DNA of 64,000 nucleotides from Melieria omissa (taxonomy: Eukaryota > Arthropoda > Insecta > Diptera > Ulidiidae), in contig OZ020268.1 of assembly GCA_963971225.1 (NCBI GenBank), positions 109,894,830 to 109,958,829 of the forward strand, read 5' to 3'. Both the position numbers and the translations under genes were made by a program. Positions 12,360-24,600 of the stretch are shown one piece after another (positions within the stretch are counted from its first letter, which is position 1; every line of letters starts with the position of its first letter). Under the pieces are notes generated by a model that saw only the letters and a program-made list of their open reading frames with translations, ran no database searches and had not been told where the DNA came from.

Positions 12360-13553
12360 TTATTTATTGGGGTAGGGATCTGGCGAGATGGGGGAGAAGG
12401 GTGAGGGGGAGTTTCTTATAGGTGTGGATGTGCAAGATGTATTATTGATGAGTTGGCTCGTTGAAGAGTCATCGACTGCAATTGTTGTTGCTGGAACATT
12501 AAATGTAGGATTAAGTGGGCAAGTTGTTTTAAGAGTGCTGTCTTGTATTTTGTTCTTAGTAGATGAAATATTTGAGTTATCGAGAGATTTTTGTTTTTCA
12601 GTTTGAGAAGATTGTGCAGTGATATTATGCGTAATAGTGTTGGAAGTGTTTTTGAGTATATTAGCAAATGAAGGAGAGGAATCATTGAGTGCAGGAGGAA
12701 TTTGCTTTTTGTGAATGTTTATTGCCTCGCGAAAAGAGCATTTGTTATCTGTTTGTATAGTGAGTATTTGTTTAATTTGAGTGAATTTGGGGCATGATTT
12801 GCTGGAAGCAGGATGGTTACCGGAGCAGTTTACGCAGAGAGTGCGAGAGCATGGAGTTGGAGAATGAGGTGGAAAAGCACATGTGTCGCAAACAGGGGGG
12901 TTCTTGCATCTTTTTGTGGTGTGTCCGAGAATATGACAACTCTTGCATTTCATAGGGTTAGGGTAGTAGGGTCTAACTTTAGTAGTATACCAAGAAATGT
13001 CAATCTTTTCCGGCAAGTGGTATAAATCGAAAGTAAGTAGAACTACTCCACTCGAAATTGGTTTACCATCCACATATTTTGGAAATTTATATACTCCTGA
13101 AACACCCTGTTCGCTCAGATTCTCAATTATTTCATTTTCAGAGAGGTTATTTAGGCATGGAGCATAAATCGTTCCCTTGGTGGAGTTAAGGTTATGGTGA
13201 AGGTCGATTTTTACACTGCAGACTCCCGGTAGTTGCTTTGTTGCTATAAATTTCTTAGCGATTGTGTTGTTTTTTACCAATAGTAATAAATTTCCATCTC
13301 TGAGCTCAGCGATTTTGATGATTTCGGTACTAATATTTTTTAGAGCTTTGTGAACAGCAAAGCACGAGAATTTGTTTAAAGGTTTGTTAGAGTCAATAGC
13401 GCTTACCACAAGATATTTGGGATTTTCTTTTTGTACTGAAGATAGGGTAGGAAAAATTTCACCTTTGGTTTGTGGTTTTTTTCTTTTTGGTTGGGGGCTA
13501 GTGGATAATAGGGAGAACCTATTATTCCCTAGCGGGGGCCCCCGCAGGGACAT
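12360..13553 (-). CDS. LINE ORF1: gag-like nucleic-acid-binding protein
   Basis: This 397-residue protein is the RNA-binding or chaperone component of the LINE ribonucleoprotein. A central stretch (about residues 45-180) fits the fold-rich region typical of ORF1 proteins. A cysteine-rich block follows, with C-x2-C-x4-H-x4-C (CKSCHILGHTTKRC) and two further Cys/His knuckles, including CVNCSGNHPASSKSC. The C-terminal third is Ser/Thr/Asn-rich and probably disordered. The ATG is at 13551-13553 and is followed within a few codons by a perfect 14-base GC palindrome. The stop codon is three bases upstream of the ORF2 ATG. No frameshift is seen. Length is close to that of Drosophila I-factor ORF1. 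Confidence 0.9.
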   Translation of the reverse strand: MSLRGPPLGNNRFSLLSTSPQPKRKKPQTKGEIFPTLSSVQKENPKYLVVSAIDSNKPLNKFSCFAVHKALKNISTEIIKIAELRDGNLLLLVKNNTIAKKFIATKQLPGVCSVKIDLHHNLNSTKGTIYAPCLNNLSENEIIENLSEQGVSGVYKFPKYVDGKPISSGVVLLTFDLYHLPEKIDISWYTTKVRPYYPNPMKCKSCHILGHTTKRCKNPPVCDTCAFPPHSPTPCSRTLCVNCSGNHPASSKSCPKFTQIKQILTIQTDNKCSFREAINIHKKQIPPALNDSSPSFANILKNTSNTITHNITAQSSQTEKQKSLDNSNISSTKNKIQDSTLKTTCPLNPTFNVPATTIAVDDSSTSQLINNTSCTSTPIRNSPSPFSPISPDPYPNK

Positions 13554-13704
13554 TTCGATTTGAAAGAATAATTAGATATATAATGGTGTGAAAGCGTGGT
13601 GGGAAGATGAAGAAGAGAAGCAGGTTGAAATAGTGTAGAGAGCAAAATCGGAACGAAAGCACTGTTAAACACAACCGTACGCGTCGAGTGGCAGTCGATG
13701 ACTG

Positions 13705-13717
13705 TATCGAAAATATA
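13705..13717. repeat. LINE target-site duplication, 5' side
   Basis: TATCGAAAATATA, identical to 8523-8535, abuts the minus-strand 5' end of the LINE. The match shows that the copy is not 5'-truncated relative to its insertion. Confidence 0.92.
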
Positions 13718-16700
13718 ACCAGTAAGCAAACAACAAGAGATAGCGAATCTAAAGGGCAGACTATGCGATTTTTCTTGTTGCAGCTCTGCGGACTCCTCTG
13801 GTTTAGTTTTTATTGCTCACCAACCGTTTCTAGCTTGAGAAATGTCGAACAGCATCAGCTGCCAATGGCGTTTGCTCGCTAACTTGCCAACATGACAGGC
13901 GACAATTTGCATGTCAGCCATTTGCATGCTACATTAACCGAGAAATTCGCCGCATTCAAACACACTCAATTGCAATTTTCCTATTAATTTATGTGCAGCG
14001 GAAAACTCCGAGGGTGAGTTGGGTCTTGCCAACCCAAACTATTACAACGGTCGTTGGTTTTTTTTTTTTAATAAAATGTATTAAAACGAGGAGGGCAAGA
14101 ATGTTTCCTTACATTCTTGCCGACATTGTCGGCAAGAATGTAAGGAAACAAAGCAGACAAATTTTGAGAAAAGCAGAAGAACTGAGTAACGACATGGAAA
14201 ATAAGTTTGGCAGCAGTCGCGTCAATGCAACAGACAGCGCGCGAAGAATAAGCAGCCGAACTCAACGGCAACTGAAACTTTTGCGCCAAAGTCAATCATT
14301 GTGCAAACTTATTTTCCTTCATTTTACACAAAAATAACAGCGTCAAAGTGCGCCAACGCCAGCTCCAACAGCCATCGAATCGAGCACCCTTCAGCTGCCA
14401 CCACGCCTCACGTTTTCACTTCCACCACCCAACCCTTTGGCTGCATTTCTACGGCTCAGCTTGCACCAGACGCGCCAACCATAAAAGTAGAATCGCGATT
14501 GGCGCCAAAAACAACGATGAAGTCTCGCGGCACTGGCACTGGCGGCGCTTGCCGACTGCGCTGCGCTGCCTGACTGGTTTACGTTTATGGCAAAAGTGTG
14601 GACACAGACGTTGTGGAGTGTGTGACGCTGAGCGTCGTTGAGGTTTAGTTAAAAGTTCGGCTCGGCGGATTATGTGCGCGCCCCGTAAATCGAATAACGT
14701 TGATTTCATTTAAATTTTAACGCACTGGCGCGGCGCCCACCTCCGCCAACGCCGTCGACAGGTGCGCCATTTCGGGTTATTGTTAATTACGAGCCACAGT
14801 TAGAAGGGGAAATGGCAATTTCAAACTCTAATTGCGGCGCATAAAATTGAAAAATGGCATTTCACGTATCCGGAAATAACAGCAGCACCGCTTAAGGTCG
14901 CTCGACAATGCAACGAAAATCGGGAATATGGAAAATCGAAAGGTCGTCAATGAAATTAAAATGCAAATGAATGCGAAGCGGAGCAAAGACAAATGACGGC
15001 GACAACAAAAAGCACAAACTTTCAAAATAAATTCCCTTTTACACGCAGATGACCAGACGTGAAATATTTGCTAAATATTCGTCGAAAGCAGAAAGCCCCA
15101 AAAGTAAGCCAAAAGTGCGGAACAGCAGAGAGGCAGAGCGGCTCGGTGCGGTGTGACGGTGTGCGGCAAGGGCTGTGCTGTGCTGTGCTACCGGCAGGAA
15201 CGACAATGTCCTCGCAACACTAAATTGTGGTCGATGAGTGTGGCACACGCTGCTGCAGTGGCCGGATTGGGTTTTGTGTTGGCAGGCGCAGAGGTCATTG
15301 CAGTGGCGGCCATTGTTATAAATCACAGCGAGCTGCAATGAAATGCTGCAAGCGCCAGGTGCGTACCTGCCGGTAGTGGGGGCCAATGCCGATTTTAAGG
15401 CGGTGTTGAGAATGCTGCACCAAAACGCCGCATGGTGCATCTAAATTGCACAACGAAACTCACAAGCACACAATTTGGAAGTTACTCAAAAGGCCACGTC
15501 CGACTGTATACGCGCCTGACCAATATCGCTCGTAATTCACAGCCTCTGAAGGTAGAGTGCCAAAAAATTTTACGCAAAAAGGTCGCCGCTTAAAGCGCAG
15601 ACAGCGAGTGCAGTTTATGCTGTGGAACATCAGGTCGATTGCAGTCGAATGGTCAGTTTTGGTCAGTCGTTTGACCATCATGCGTAAAGTTGCATATTCA
15701 AATCTCCACTCTGACACTCCACGCACACAGTCGATGCACAAACTAAAAATGGGACACTGTCCAATTACCAAACAACTGATAACCACCAATTGACATTGGC
15801 TCAGCGGCGCCGCCCGCACCCGTCCCCATCCAAGTCGAGAATTTCAGCAACTTTTCGCATTGCAAGTCAATGTAAGATGTGCCGTAAAACACTTTCCATG
15901 TAAATTTGAAAATCTTGTTTGCAATCTTTGAATGGTTAGCAAAAAACTAAACAACAAACTTTGCCCTCGTACACACAAACGCACGTGGGCGCAATGCGAT
16001 TATGTTGTTGTGCAGCTCAGCAACACACAATTCGGAGGAAGAGAAATTTCTGCGAAAATGAAAATGTTACTGTCCCGAGCGTTCGTGGCTGGTACGTACA
16101 ACATAATAGACAAACTTTTCCGAAAAAGCACCCACTCGACCCTTCACGACAACTTCTCCGCCACGAACAATGCAACGAAAAAATACCTTTCACACACACA
16201 CACACACGGAAAGCTTGATCAAGTGAAAATGGCAAAAGGCAAGAGGAACAAACTTTATGGCAAAGATGCATTGGCGCAAACTTTCAAATCAGTCTGACAG
16301 AAGGCAACGAGCAACGAGTAAATCAGGCGATTTATAAATTGCACACAGCCGGCAAATGCAACTGCAGTATTGCCACTTGCGATCCTGCTTCCACTGCCAC
16401 TTGCCAACGCTTCCTTTCGCGGTGCTGTTTTCGGCTGGCAATGTTCTGCTGCTGTTGCTATAAAGCGCGCTCGGCTGGAAGATTCGAGCCACGTACATTA
16501 AAACTTTTTGTATCGACCCTTGAAACTCTGCGCTCAGGTTTAATGAAGCCGCGTGCACGTGTATCCGACTGTGCGGCTGTGCACAACACGCGCTGACGAA
16601 CGTGAAAATCCGCCACGTCGTTTGGCAGCTGAGTGTGTGGAGGTGAGATGAAAAGTCGTTAATACGCAAATGGCACAGTGTTGCCGCTCCATAATGATTT

Positions 16701-17343
16701 ACAGGCAAATTAATGAAGTGAAAAGGGTGCCAAGTTTGGTGCCGAAACACAAGAGTGCCGCGAAATTTTGACTGGTGGGCGGTCGGTATTTGGTACTAAT
16801 GGCCGTTTTTCATCTGCAGCCCATTGTGCACGTGCAACAAATACTTAAACTCTGCAGATAAAGCAAATTGCAGAAATGATGAAGCCCCAAGTTACGCGGA
16901 TCAAACGCCCAACTTTTGGGGTTCATTGACGATTAATATCTGCTGTTGGCACGACGGGAATTAATCTTTTGTTGGCAGTTAGAAATCTCCGCAAGCAGCT
17001 GCCTACGCCAGCTGTTCAGCGCTGACCTTGTCTTCCGCTTAGCAAACTTTCTCTGGCTGCCACAAAGCAAGTTGCTTGTTATGCAGTAAAAAATCACTTT
17101 CGTTTGAAATAAGTACACAGAACACAGAGTGCCATTACGCGCCTTTTCGAGGGCGCGCGGCCTATCTACAAATTAATCTTGTGTCAAAGCGAGCGGGCAA
17201 ATCGCCTAAAATTATGCTACTTACATCACACAACCTAATTACCATCACCATAAGTATCATTTTCAAGGCATAAAGCAAGAAACTACACTGACAATTTTAT
17301 ATCAGCAAAATTTAAAAAAAATTATTTTTGTGTAAAACTTGGC
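13718..17343. other. Non-coding stretch with a perfect palindrome
   Basis: No coding exon is supported. The region holds a 49-bp perfect palindrome (14102-14150) and a short CA run near 16195. Open frames at 13993-14337 and 15932-16297 have no recognisable features and are probably fortuitous. Confidence 0.5.
14102..14150. repeat. 49-bp perfect palindrome (24-bp arms)
   Basis: The left arm 14102-14125 and right arm 14127-14150 are exact reverse complements around a single T at 14126. An extra copy of GGCAAGAATG at 14094-14103 can pair with CATTCTTGCC inside the left arm, giving a competing hairpin. No target duplication or gene is adjacent. It may be a foldback element core or a very short snapback repeat. 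Confidence 0.9.
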
Positions 17344-17658
17344 TTAACCCTTTCAATACGACTTTTGGCCAGTGAAGATATTTCTGTATAATTGAACTAA
17401 ATGTGCTGTAAATAAGTAAAGGAACATGTTTACATTATTTCAGATTTTTTTTTATGCACAAAGAACACGCTTACACTTCTGAACGTATACCAAGTATGAA
17501 TTAGTTAGGTTATGCTAACCAAAACATGTGTTGTGAAGTACTGACTACAGACTACTGTTTAGTCCCATTCCAGCACTTTAAAAGCGAATACTTTTCGCAC
17601 CGGTAATTTTTGAACATTATCTGGGACTTATATATCCCCGCAGTATTGAAAGGGTTAA
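17344..17658. mobile_element. piggyBac-like MITE with TTAA ends
   Basis: A 307-bp element (17348-17654) lies between TTAA at 17344-17347 and TTAA at 17655-17658. The terminal inverted repeats are 12 bp and perfect: CCCTTTCAATAC at the left and GTATTGAAAGGG at the right. A TTAA duplication plus a CCC start is the signature of piggyBac-type elements. The inside is AT-rich and non-coding, so this is a non-autonomous copy. It is not the same family as the 557-1110 element, whose ends differ. Confidence 0.75.
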
Positions 17659-18402
17659 GGTGTTAAGAAACGTGATATAATGGACCTATTAATTTACTAC
17701 TTCGTGCAAATATTTCAAAAATGAAAAATAATTTGATACCGATGCACAGTGATTCGACTGCTGAATTGAAATCTCCATTTTGTTTTTCTTAAACTTTTGT
17801 AGTTCAATGCCTGAGACTTAAATTTGCAATTTTCGTCATTTTTGGTGAGCTACAGCAACAAGTGTGTTGGCTAGATTTTTCAGATTTTACATTTAATCAG
17901 TTACTTCAACATTGATAATTGCAAGGGGCAACAAACATTGTATGAGGACCCTTTGGTTTTGCAATAAAAACTATAATAACAGATGTGTGTTTTCCATTTG
18001 TGCATTTTTTTTTTCATTTTTCATGCTGATTGCATACGTTAAGGGATAAATAAAATATATTTTGTCGAAAAATAGGTGTTTAGACCACTTTTCAAATTGA
18101 ATTATTTTCTTAGATCGGAGGATATCGAAGGATGTAACTACATTATCCGACAAACGAAGAATGCTTCTTAAAATAAGGAAAAATCCAGGAACATACTTTC
18201 ACATACTTTTTAGATATTTTCCTCCAAGTTTTCGCAAATTTTAGATTTTCAATTTTTAAAAAATATTTTAAATTAAATGTGAAGTTGAAGCCTCAGCTTT
18301 GCAAATTTTGAGAAAAAGTGAAAAGCGAAAATGCCCACAATTGTTTTTAATTTATATTCAAAGGTTTAGCAACTTCTTGCTAACCATGTATTTTTACGAC
18401 TT
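17659..18402. other. AT-rich non-coding stretch
   Basis: The sequence is very AT-rich with short homopolymers. No gene or repeat boundary is recognised up to the target duplication at 18403. Confidence 0.5.
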
Positions 18403-18642
18403 ACTCAATAAACTAATTTTTGTTTCGGCGGCTGTCCTCTCAGCAGGAAACGGCAAACCTCTGAGAGTAAAATTGCCTATGAAAAAGTTCCCAACCTGCC
18501 GTTCGGAATCGGCATAAAACTCTAGGTCCCTTCCAACCTTGTAAAAACATTCGTACGCACAACACGGTTGGTTGCGGGTAGCTAGGCGTTAGTCTCGTAA
18601 TCGGGCTGTCGTGCCAATCAAGAAGAAGACTCAATAAACTAA
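18403..18642. mobile_element. Short retro-insertion with 14-bp TSD
   Basis: The 14-mer ACTCAATAAACTAA occurs at 18403-18416 and again at 18629-18642, bracketing a 212-bp GC-richer insert (18417-18628) inside AT-rich DNA. The insert ends with CAATCAAGAAGAAG. Its interior (for example CTGCCGTTCGGAATCGG) resembles the 3' ends of RTE-type LINEs or derived SINEs that I associate with tephritid genomes; that family link is from memory and unverified. Length and duplication fit a 5'-truncated LINE or a SINE. Confidence 0.6.
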
Positions 18643-21600
18643 AAAACAAACATGTGCTCAATTTTTTTTGTGAAAAAAGTTCCGACTTTGAGCAGCTCCT
18701 GCACTTGCACTTATTATTTTTTGGCACAAATTTTTTGGGGTTTTCTTAGTTGGAGTTTTATTCTTTAAATGACATCAAAATTGTTAAATTCTGAGACTAC
18801 AAATTTTTTTAATTTTGTCTATGGAACGAATCACTGTGCGATGTGCCTATTGACTTTAATTGATGCAAACACTTGTCATTGAATATACGTAATTAGACAC
18901 GTGTTTTTCAGTTTTTTTTAATTTAAAAATCAATATGGGGCACGATCACGATGGGTCTAAGGGGTTTTTGATTTCAAACTTGGTGAAAGTAAATCAATAA
19001 TAAGACAAGCATTTTTTCATAAAATTCTGACGGAGTCAACAAAGGATTGTTTTATTGGATTCTTTGACTTCAAACTTGCGTGCAAGCCGCCGTGTCCGTA
19101 TTAAGAATTTGAGAATAATTCAAAGATTTGCAATCATTGGAAAATTTACATTAGCCACAACTAAATAAAAAGTGTTGCTTCATATCAAACATCCTCAAAG
19201 CAGAAATGCTGTCATTCGATAGTGTTGTGCCTGCAAATTTCGTTTTGTATTCGAACACATCCCAACAATATTTACAAGTTTGATGTTTTATTTGCAAAGC
19301 TCTTGTTTCTCGAAGGGCCAATGGGAACAGAGTGGAATAAAATCCAACGAATTAAAAGGGAAGATATATGAGAAAAACCTTTAAAAAAATGCCTTGCACA
19401 AATCCTTTCTATTGTTTGTTTTTGTCATCAGAGCGCCACACTGCGGCTGTTGTGCTAATCTCGCCATTTCACAAAATTCATCAACAACGCAAGTGCAAGG
19501 CTGACGGCCTGCAGGCACCGACCACTGCTGGAGGCCTCAATGAAACAACAAACGACAAGCAACAGCAAGAACGAAATTGACAAAACAAACAGTAAGCAGA
19601 GTAAATGAAAATGCTGTGGCTGTCGATGCTACGTACAGTTGTTGCTGGGGTTTGCATTTGTTGAAGGGGGTTTAAATGCAAAGCAGCGGGAAATTAGATT
19701 TGCAACCCAGCAATTTGCCGCACTGTACGGTCGACGCTATCGAAAGTGAAATGAGCAAAAGACAAGCAACCAACTAACTGCAATAACAATTGCTGTTGTT
19801 AAAGTTGTTGGCCGGCAACAAGCTTTCTCATTTCTGCCCCAATCCCTTTTGCTGCGCCCACTTCATAGCTGCCAACACAACAAACACACAAAGAAAGAAT
19901 TTTTGTTGGAGACACGCAAGAAACGGCCACAAACAAGTAAAACAAATGCAAAAGATTTTCAAATTAAATGCGAAAATGTCTGCCTTTGAATTATGCATGG
20001 TGCAGCATGTTTTTGCTGCTCTTGTTACTGAGTAGTACCAGTAGTAGTTATTGTTGTTGTCACTGTTACAAGTGCAGAAGCAAAGAATGATGGGTGGATG
20101 GGTGTTGGGCTGACTGAATTTAAAAGTCAGCTCGCATTGCCATAAATCCAGCCGTTCCTGCTGCATGTGTGCCGCCTTAATCCTGGCTGGTACCCGATCG
20201 CAGCGACACGCATGCAGCAATTCAATGTGCATACGCACACACAAACACGTGAGTGCCACTAACACATGTACAAAGCGACTGACACGCGAATCTATCATTA
20301 AAAAGCAACGATGACGACGTCGCCGCCGCCCACGATTTCGGTTTTATCGGTGGTGGTTGCTGCTGCTGTTGCGCTCCTTGGTTCTCTAATGTTTACAACG
20401 TTCGCCCGCACAAGTGGAGCTTCGAGTGTTTGCCATTCACATTTGCGTGTTTTCTCACAATTTGCGGTTGTCTCGGCGCCTCGGAACCCTTCGACGGTGT
20501 TGTTGTCGTAACTGACTCCTTGCAAGACAAGTGGCAAGCTGGCGAGCTGAACGCCAAGCGGCGAAGATAGGAAATTAACCGGCAATGCAGCGCGTAACGG
20601 GGAAAATATGGCGTCGCGAATGCGGATACGGACGTGGATGCGGATGTGCGGATGTTGTGCGAGCGCCCTTGATTGCCGTCATTGTTTTGGGCATTTGAAC
20701 ATTTAATGGATTTAAGCGACTCGGATTTCAGGCGGAAAGGATAAAGCTATCATAAACTCAACAATTTCAAGTCAATTGTAATTCGCTTACTAGACCTTTA
20801 AACTCAAACGAGTTTCTTACAGCAAATAATTTGTTCTCGGTAGGCAACTTTCCGCCGTTATGGCTTCGCTATAACCTCAAACAGTCTTGCGTCGTTGAAT
20901 TTTACATATTGCCTGAAATATATACAATTTTGGCAGCACTTCGAGTAACTTAAAATCGACTTATGGCCAAATGGCTTTGTTCCCTGATGCAAAAGATTGC
21001 CAATTAAAGAGCCATATGCCACGAAAGCGAAAAGCACGTAATATGTAAAAAATGAAGGACGCTAAAACCAACACAGCAACAGCAACGTTTTTCCTCCGCT
21101 AAGCCCACGGCCACACCGTCTGCCGCACGCATTAATCGTGCGGCGCGTACGCAAATACATCTCGGCAAACCCAGCATGCAGCGGCTGGCGCGAATTCTCC
21201 GCACGTTCTGCCACGCACAAATCAACGAGCAACGACAGCCGTGTGGCAACAAATGTTTCGGTCATTTGCGACAAATGCGTTTACACGGTTTGGTGTTTGG
21301 CGCCAAACTTTGGCTGAGAAGCAAACATTGAAGCCAGTTGGAACAGACGGTGAGTCGATCAGCTAATGACTGTTGCCCGCGCCACCAAACACGGCAACTA
21401 GGAAATCTACTTGAGCGAAAAGTCAAAAGAGAAAAATGATTTCGTGGAGATTTGTTGCCAGTTTTCAGCAAATTGCAAACGCGCAAACCACAGAGATTCA
21501 TTTGCCGCGGCATTTGCCATCGTTTCGTGCAAATGCCAAATTCATAAGGCAAAACAGCGGACGGAAACAGGGCAGGCAGGCGGACACAAGCGCGCAGCTG

Positions 21601-24600
21601 AGCCATAAAAAGAACGTTGAGGGCCGCAGCTAGAAAGTCGCCACACTCCAACCAGCGCCGAGTGGGACAAAGTGGAGTGGCGACTGAAATTTACGAGTGC
21701 AACTTGAATTTTAAGCACAAAGCGCTGTGATTTACCTGTCCACTGCGCACTTTTCGCTTTTCTCTACTGTGGAAATTTTATTCATGTTTGAAATGAAATA
21801 GTTGGACGAAATCTCAACACACAAGCAGCACTTTTCGAAAACTATTCTAAAGCACAGTGGACAAAGGACAAAACAACCAAAAATACTATAAGCGTTTTCA
21901 AAACTTTGGCTCTTCTCTAATTCTCTCCAACGGCATAAAGCAGTCGGCGTCATCATGCAAAGCGCTTGCGAAACTAAAACTTCCGCTTCCAGCAGTGCCA
22001 CCGGAAACGAGCGAAGCACTTGCCGAGATATGAAAAAACCATACGTTGCGCAACTCTGAACTTGTCGTGTATTTAGAAGCCCAGTGGCGAAAAATCCGAC
22101 CTTAGTATCAACCCTCTGCGCTTCCGTGGCCCCCATTCGACACCAACCAAAAGGCGTTGAAAAATGACCGACATTATTTTAAGGATATTTGCACAACTCC
22201 TTTCTTGTTGCGACTGTCCTAACGGATTACGCCTCGCCTTCGCCGCACCCCACTCTTGTGGGCGGGACGCGGCCATTGTCCGCACGCTTTTGTATTTGGC
22301 AGCGCGTAATCTCCATGTCGGGATAACGTGTGAATTGGTTTTGTTCCTTTTTGTCGCTTTATCTTTGGCCGCTGCACACATATTTTCGTTTCGTTTGAGA
22401 CTACAAAAAGTAGAAATGGCTGCCACATGTTGGCTTAAGTGCAGCGCCGGCGGAAATAGATTAAGTGAAAAAACATTGCTGCTAAGTAACGTTCACTAGA
22501 GTGAAACTTGGACAATTTAAAACTGTTGAGCCACTATTTCTGGTGCCCAACAATTTTAATATGCTAAACGCTTAACGGTTTCCCAAGTGTGTATGAATTT
22601 TTATGAATTTATGCTGAATGGATGCTCTTTTGCACTCGTTTATATCTCGACTTCGACTAGACCGAACCTACTTCGGCATTAATATGTATAATGGCACTGT
22701 CAATAAATAAAGCGCAAACAATCAGGGTCGATTTCACAATGGTCATTATAAAGATAAACACGGATAATACCGCATTATAAGCAGCATTAAGAAAGAAAGA
22801 ACCCTGCTAGCAACAGCGAAATAAATACGCGCAGAGGCAAAACGGGGGACAAGGCTCCGCGGAAAATATGAAAATCATAACAAAGGCAATCAAATATTGA
22901 GGCGCTTTCAGCCACTGACAGTGCCGGCTGTGTGCAGCTATGACATGCGAGTTCAGAGGTGCGGTCACGGGTTGACAGCAGGCAGTTGCTAAGTGCTGGT
23001 CAAATCAAATCGCAACAAAGTGACGAACAAAAGGATTTATTATCTTGCAGTGCCCACAGCGATAAGACGAACGGCAAGACGGGCAGCGCAGCTCGGGTGC
23101 CAACCGATGAGTTTCTTGAGTGAATAAAATGCTTGCGACGACAGTCCGTAGCCAGCAGCCAACGACTGAGACGGAGAAGAAACTTTTGCTGTGATTGACA
23201 TTATCATTGAAAATCGAAATGTTGACATTTAAGTCATGCTGACGAAAACCAATTTTCACCATAAATGAAAGATTATCTGTCGGCTGTCTAATGCTCTGCA
23301 GACAATCACAAAAGTATAAGTAAACATAGCAAAATTTAAGGCAAGGCAAAAGAAAGCAACCACATTTAATTTCTACAAAATTAAATTGTCACGAACAGTT
23401 GAAGCTACAAGTCAAAATCATTCTTCAGCTTCATTTGCATTAAAGCTTTTATTTGTCTGGCCATAAATTATAAATAAGCAGGCAAACTGACAAAATGACA
23501 AAACCTGAATGCGAAAAGTTAAATAAAAGTCATTGAACGAGGACGAGAGTCGTTGAGTTGGTGTTGTTCACTTGTGTTTGGAGCACACATAAATATCCAA
23601 CAAGCATTTCCAGTTGACTACAGAATTTATTGCTGCTGCTGACTACAATGCAAGCTCACATACACGCACGTCAACACACACGTAAAGATCACACTTGCAT
23701 ATGCAAATCTCAGTTTTAATTCGTTTCTCGCTTAACGCCAGTTGCCAACCAAATGCATATTTATAAGGCTGGGCATATTTTTAACATGCAAAAGGCCACA
23801 GCTCCGCTGGGAAGTGTACACCCGTTGGCGAGTTGTAGAAGTCGCCTCTGAACGACGTGACTGAAGCACAGCGCTTGTCGGTCGTATACGCAACATTTTA
23901 GAAGTGCCATAGCAGCGACCACACTCATACGCCATGTAGTGCCGCCTATGCAAATCCAACAGCAAAATATACAAACTAAATTCAGACGCTCGCTGACAAT
24001 TTTATGGGCTTCTGCGTTCCAACTGCAACAACAACAACAATACTGAGCAGTTGTCCGCAAAACGCTCGGCGAGCTGATTTCTGCTGCTGTGCACAGCGTC
24101 TTGGCGCGTACGAGTGCCTGTCAACCGCAGCTGGTCAATTTCGCGCTGCGCTGACCGCCGAGAATGACGATCTGCTGCAGTTGCGTTGCAGATTGCAATC
24201 AACGCAAGATTGGCTTGTCCGGTGAGGGCGTCTAATATGACAGAACACTGCGCAAGGCGGAAGCAAAGCAAGTGCGCTTGACAGCAAAAAAGCGCTGTTG
24301 TTGGTTTTGTTGTAGTCCAGTTCAGTGAAGCAAAGTGGCAGAAAACTTTGAGCGCATGACGACCGAGCAGAATAGTTGAAAAATCCATTCAGTTTGTGGC
24401 GAACTTTTGCGCCAGCGTGAATTTCATTTTTATTATCATTGCAAAGTTTTTTATCTGATTAATTCTGATAAATAAAATGTGATCGCTTAATTAGGCGTCA
24501 GCAAACCGCTCACAGCGCACATAAAAATTAAATTAACCACAAATACAAAAACAATGTACTCATTGGCAGCAAAGTGCCTGGCACTGATTACACATTGTTG

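Larger units (their letters stand above)
8523..13717 (-). mobile_element. Full-length I-clade LINE with 13-bp TSD
   Basis: This is a complete non-LTR retrotransposon on the minus strand. The 13-bp target-site duplication TATCGAAAATATA is perfect at 8523-8535 and 13705-13717. The element itself is 8536-13704 (5169 bp). On the minus strand its order is: a 5' end starting CAGTCATCGACTG, a 5'UTR of about 150 bases, ORF1 (gag-like zinc knuckles), ORF2 (endonuclease, reverse transcriptase, RNase H), a 3'UTR of about 110 bases, and a tail of AAAT repeats ending in about 13 A. A two-ORF layout with an RNase H domain and ORF1 zinc knuckles is the architecture of the I clade (Drosophila I factor type). 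Both frames are open and the duplication has no mismatch, so insertion was recent and the copy may be active. Confidence 0.93.
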
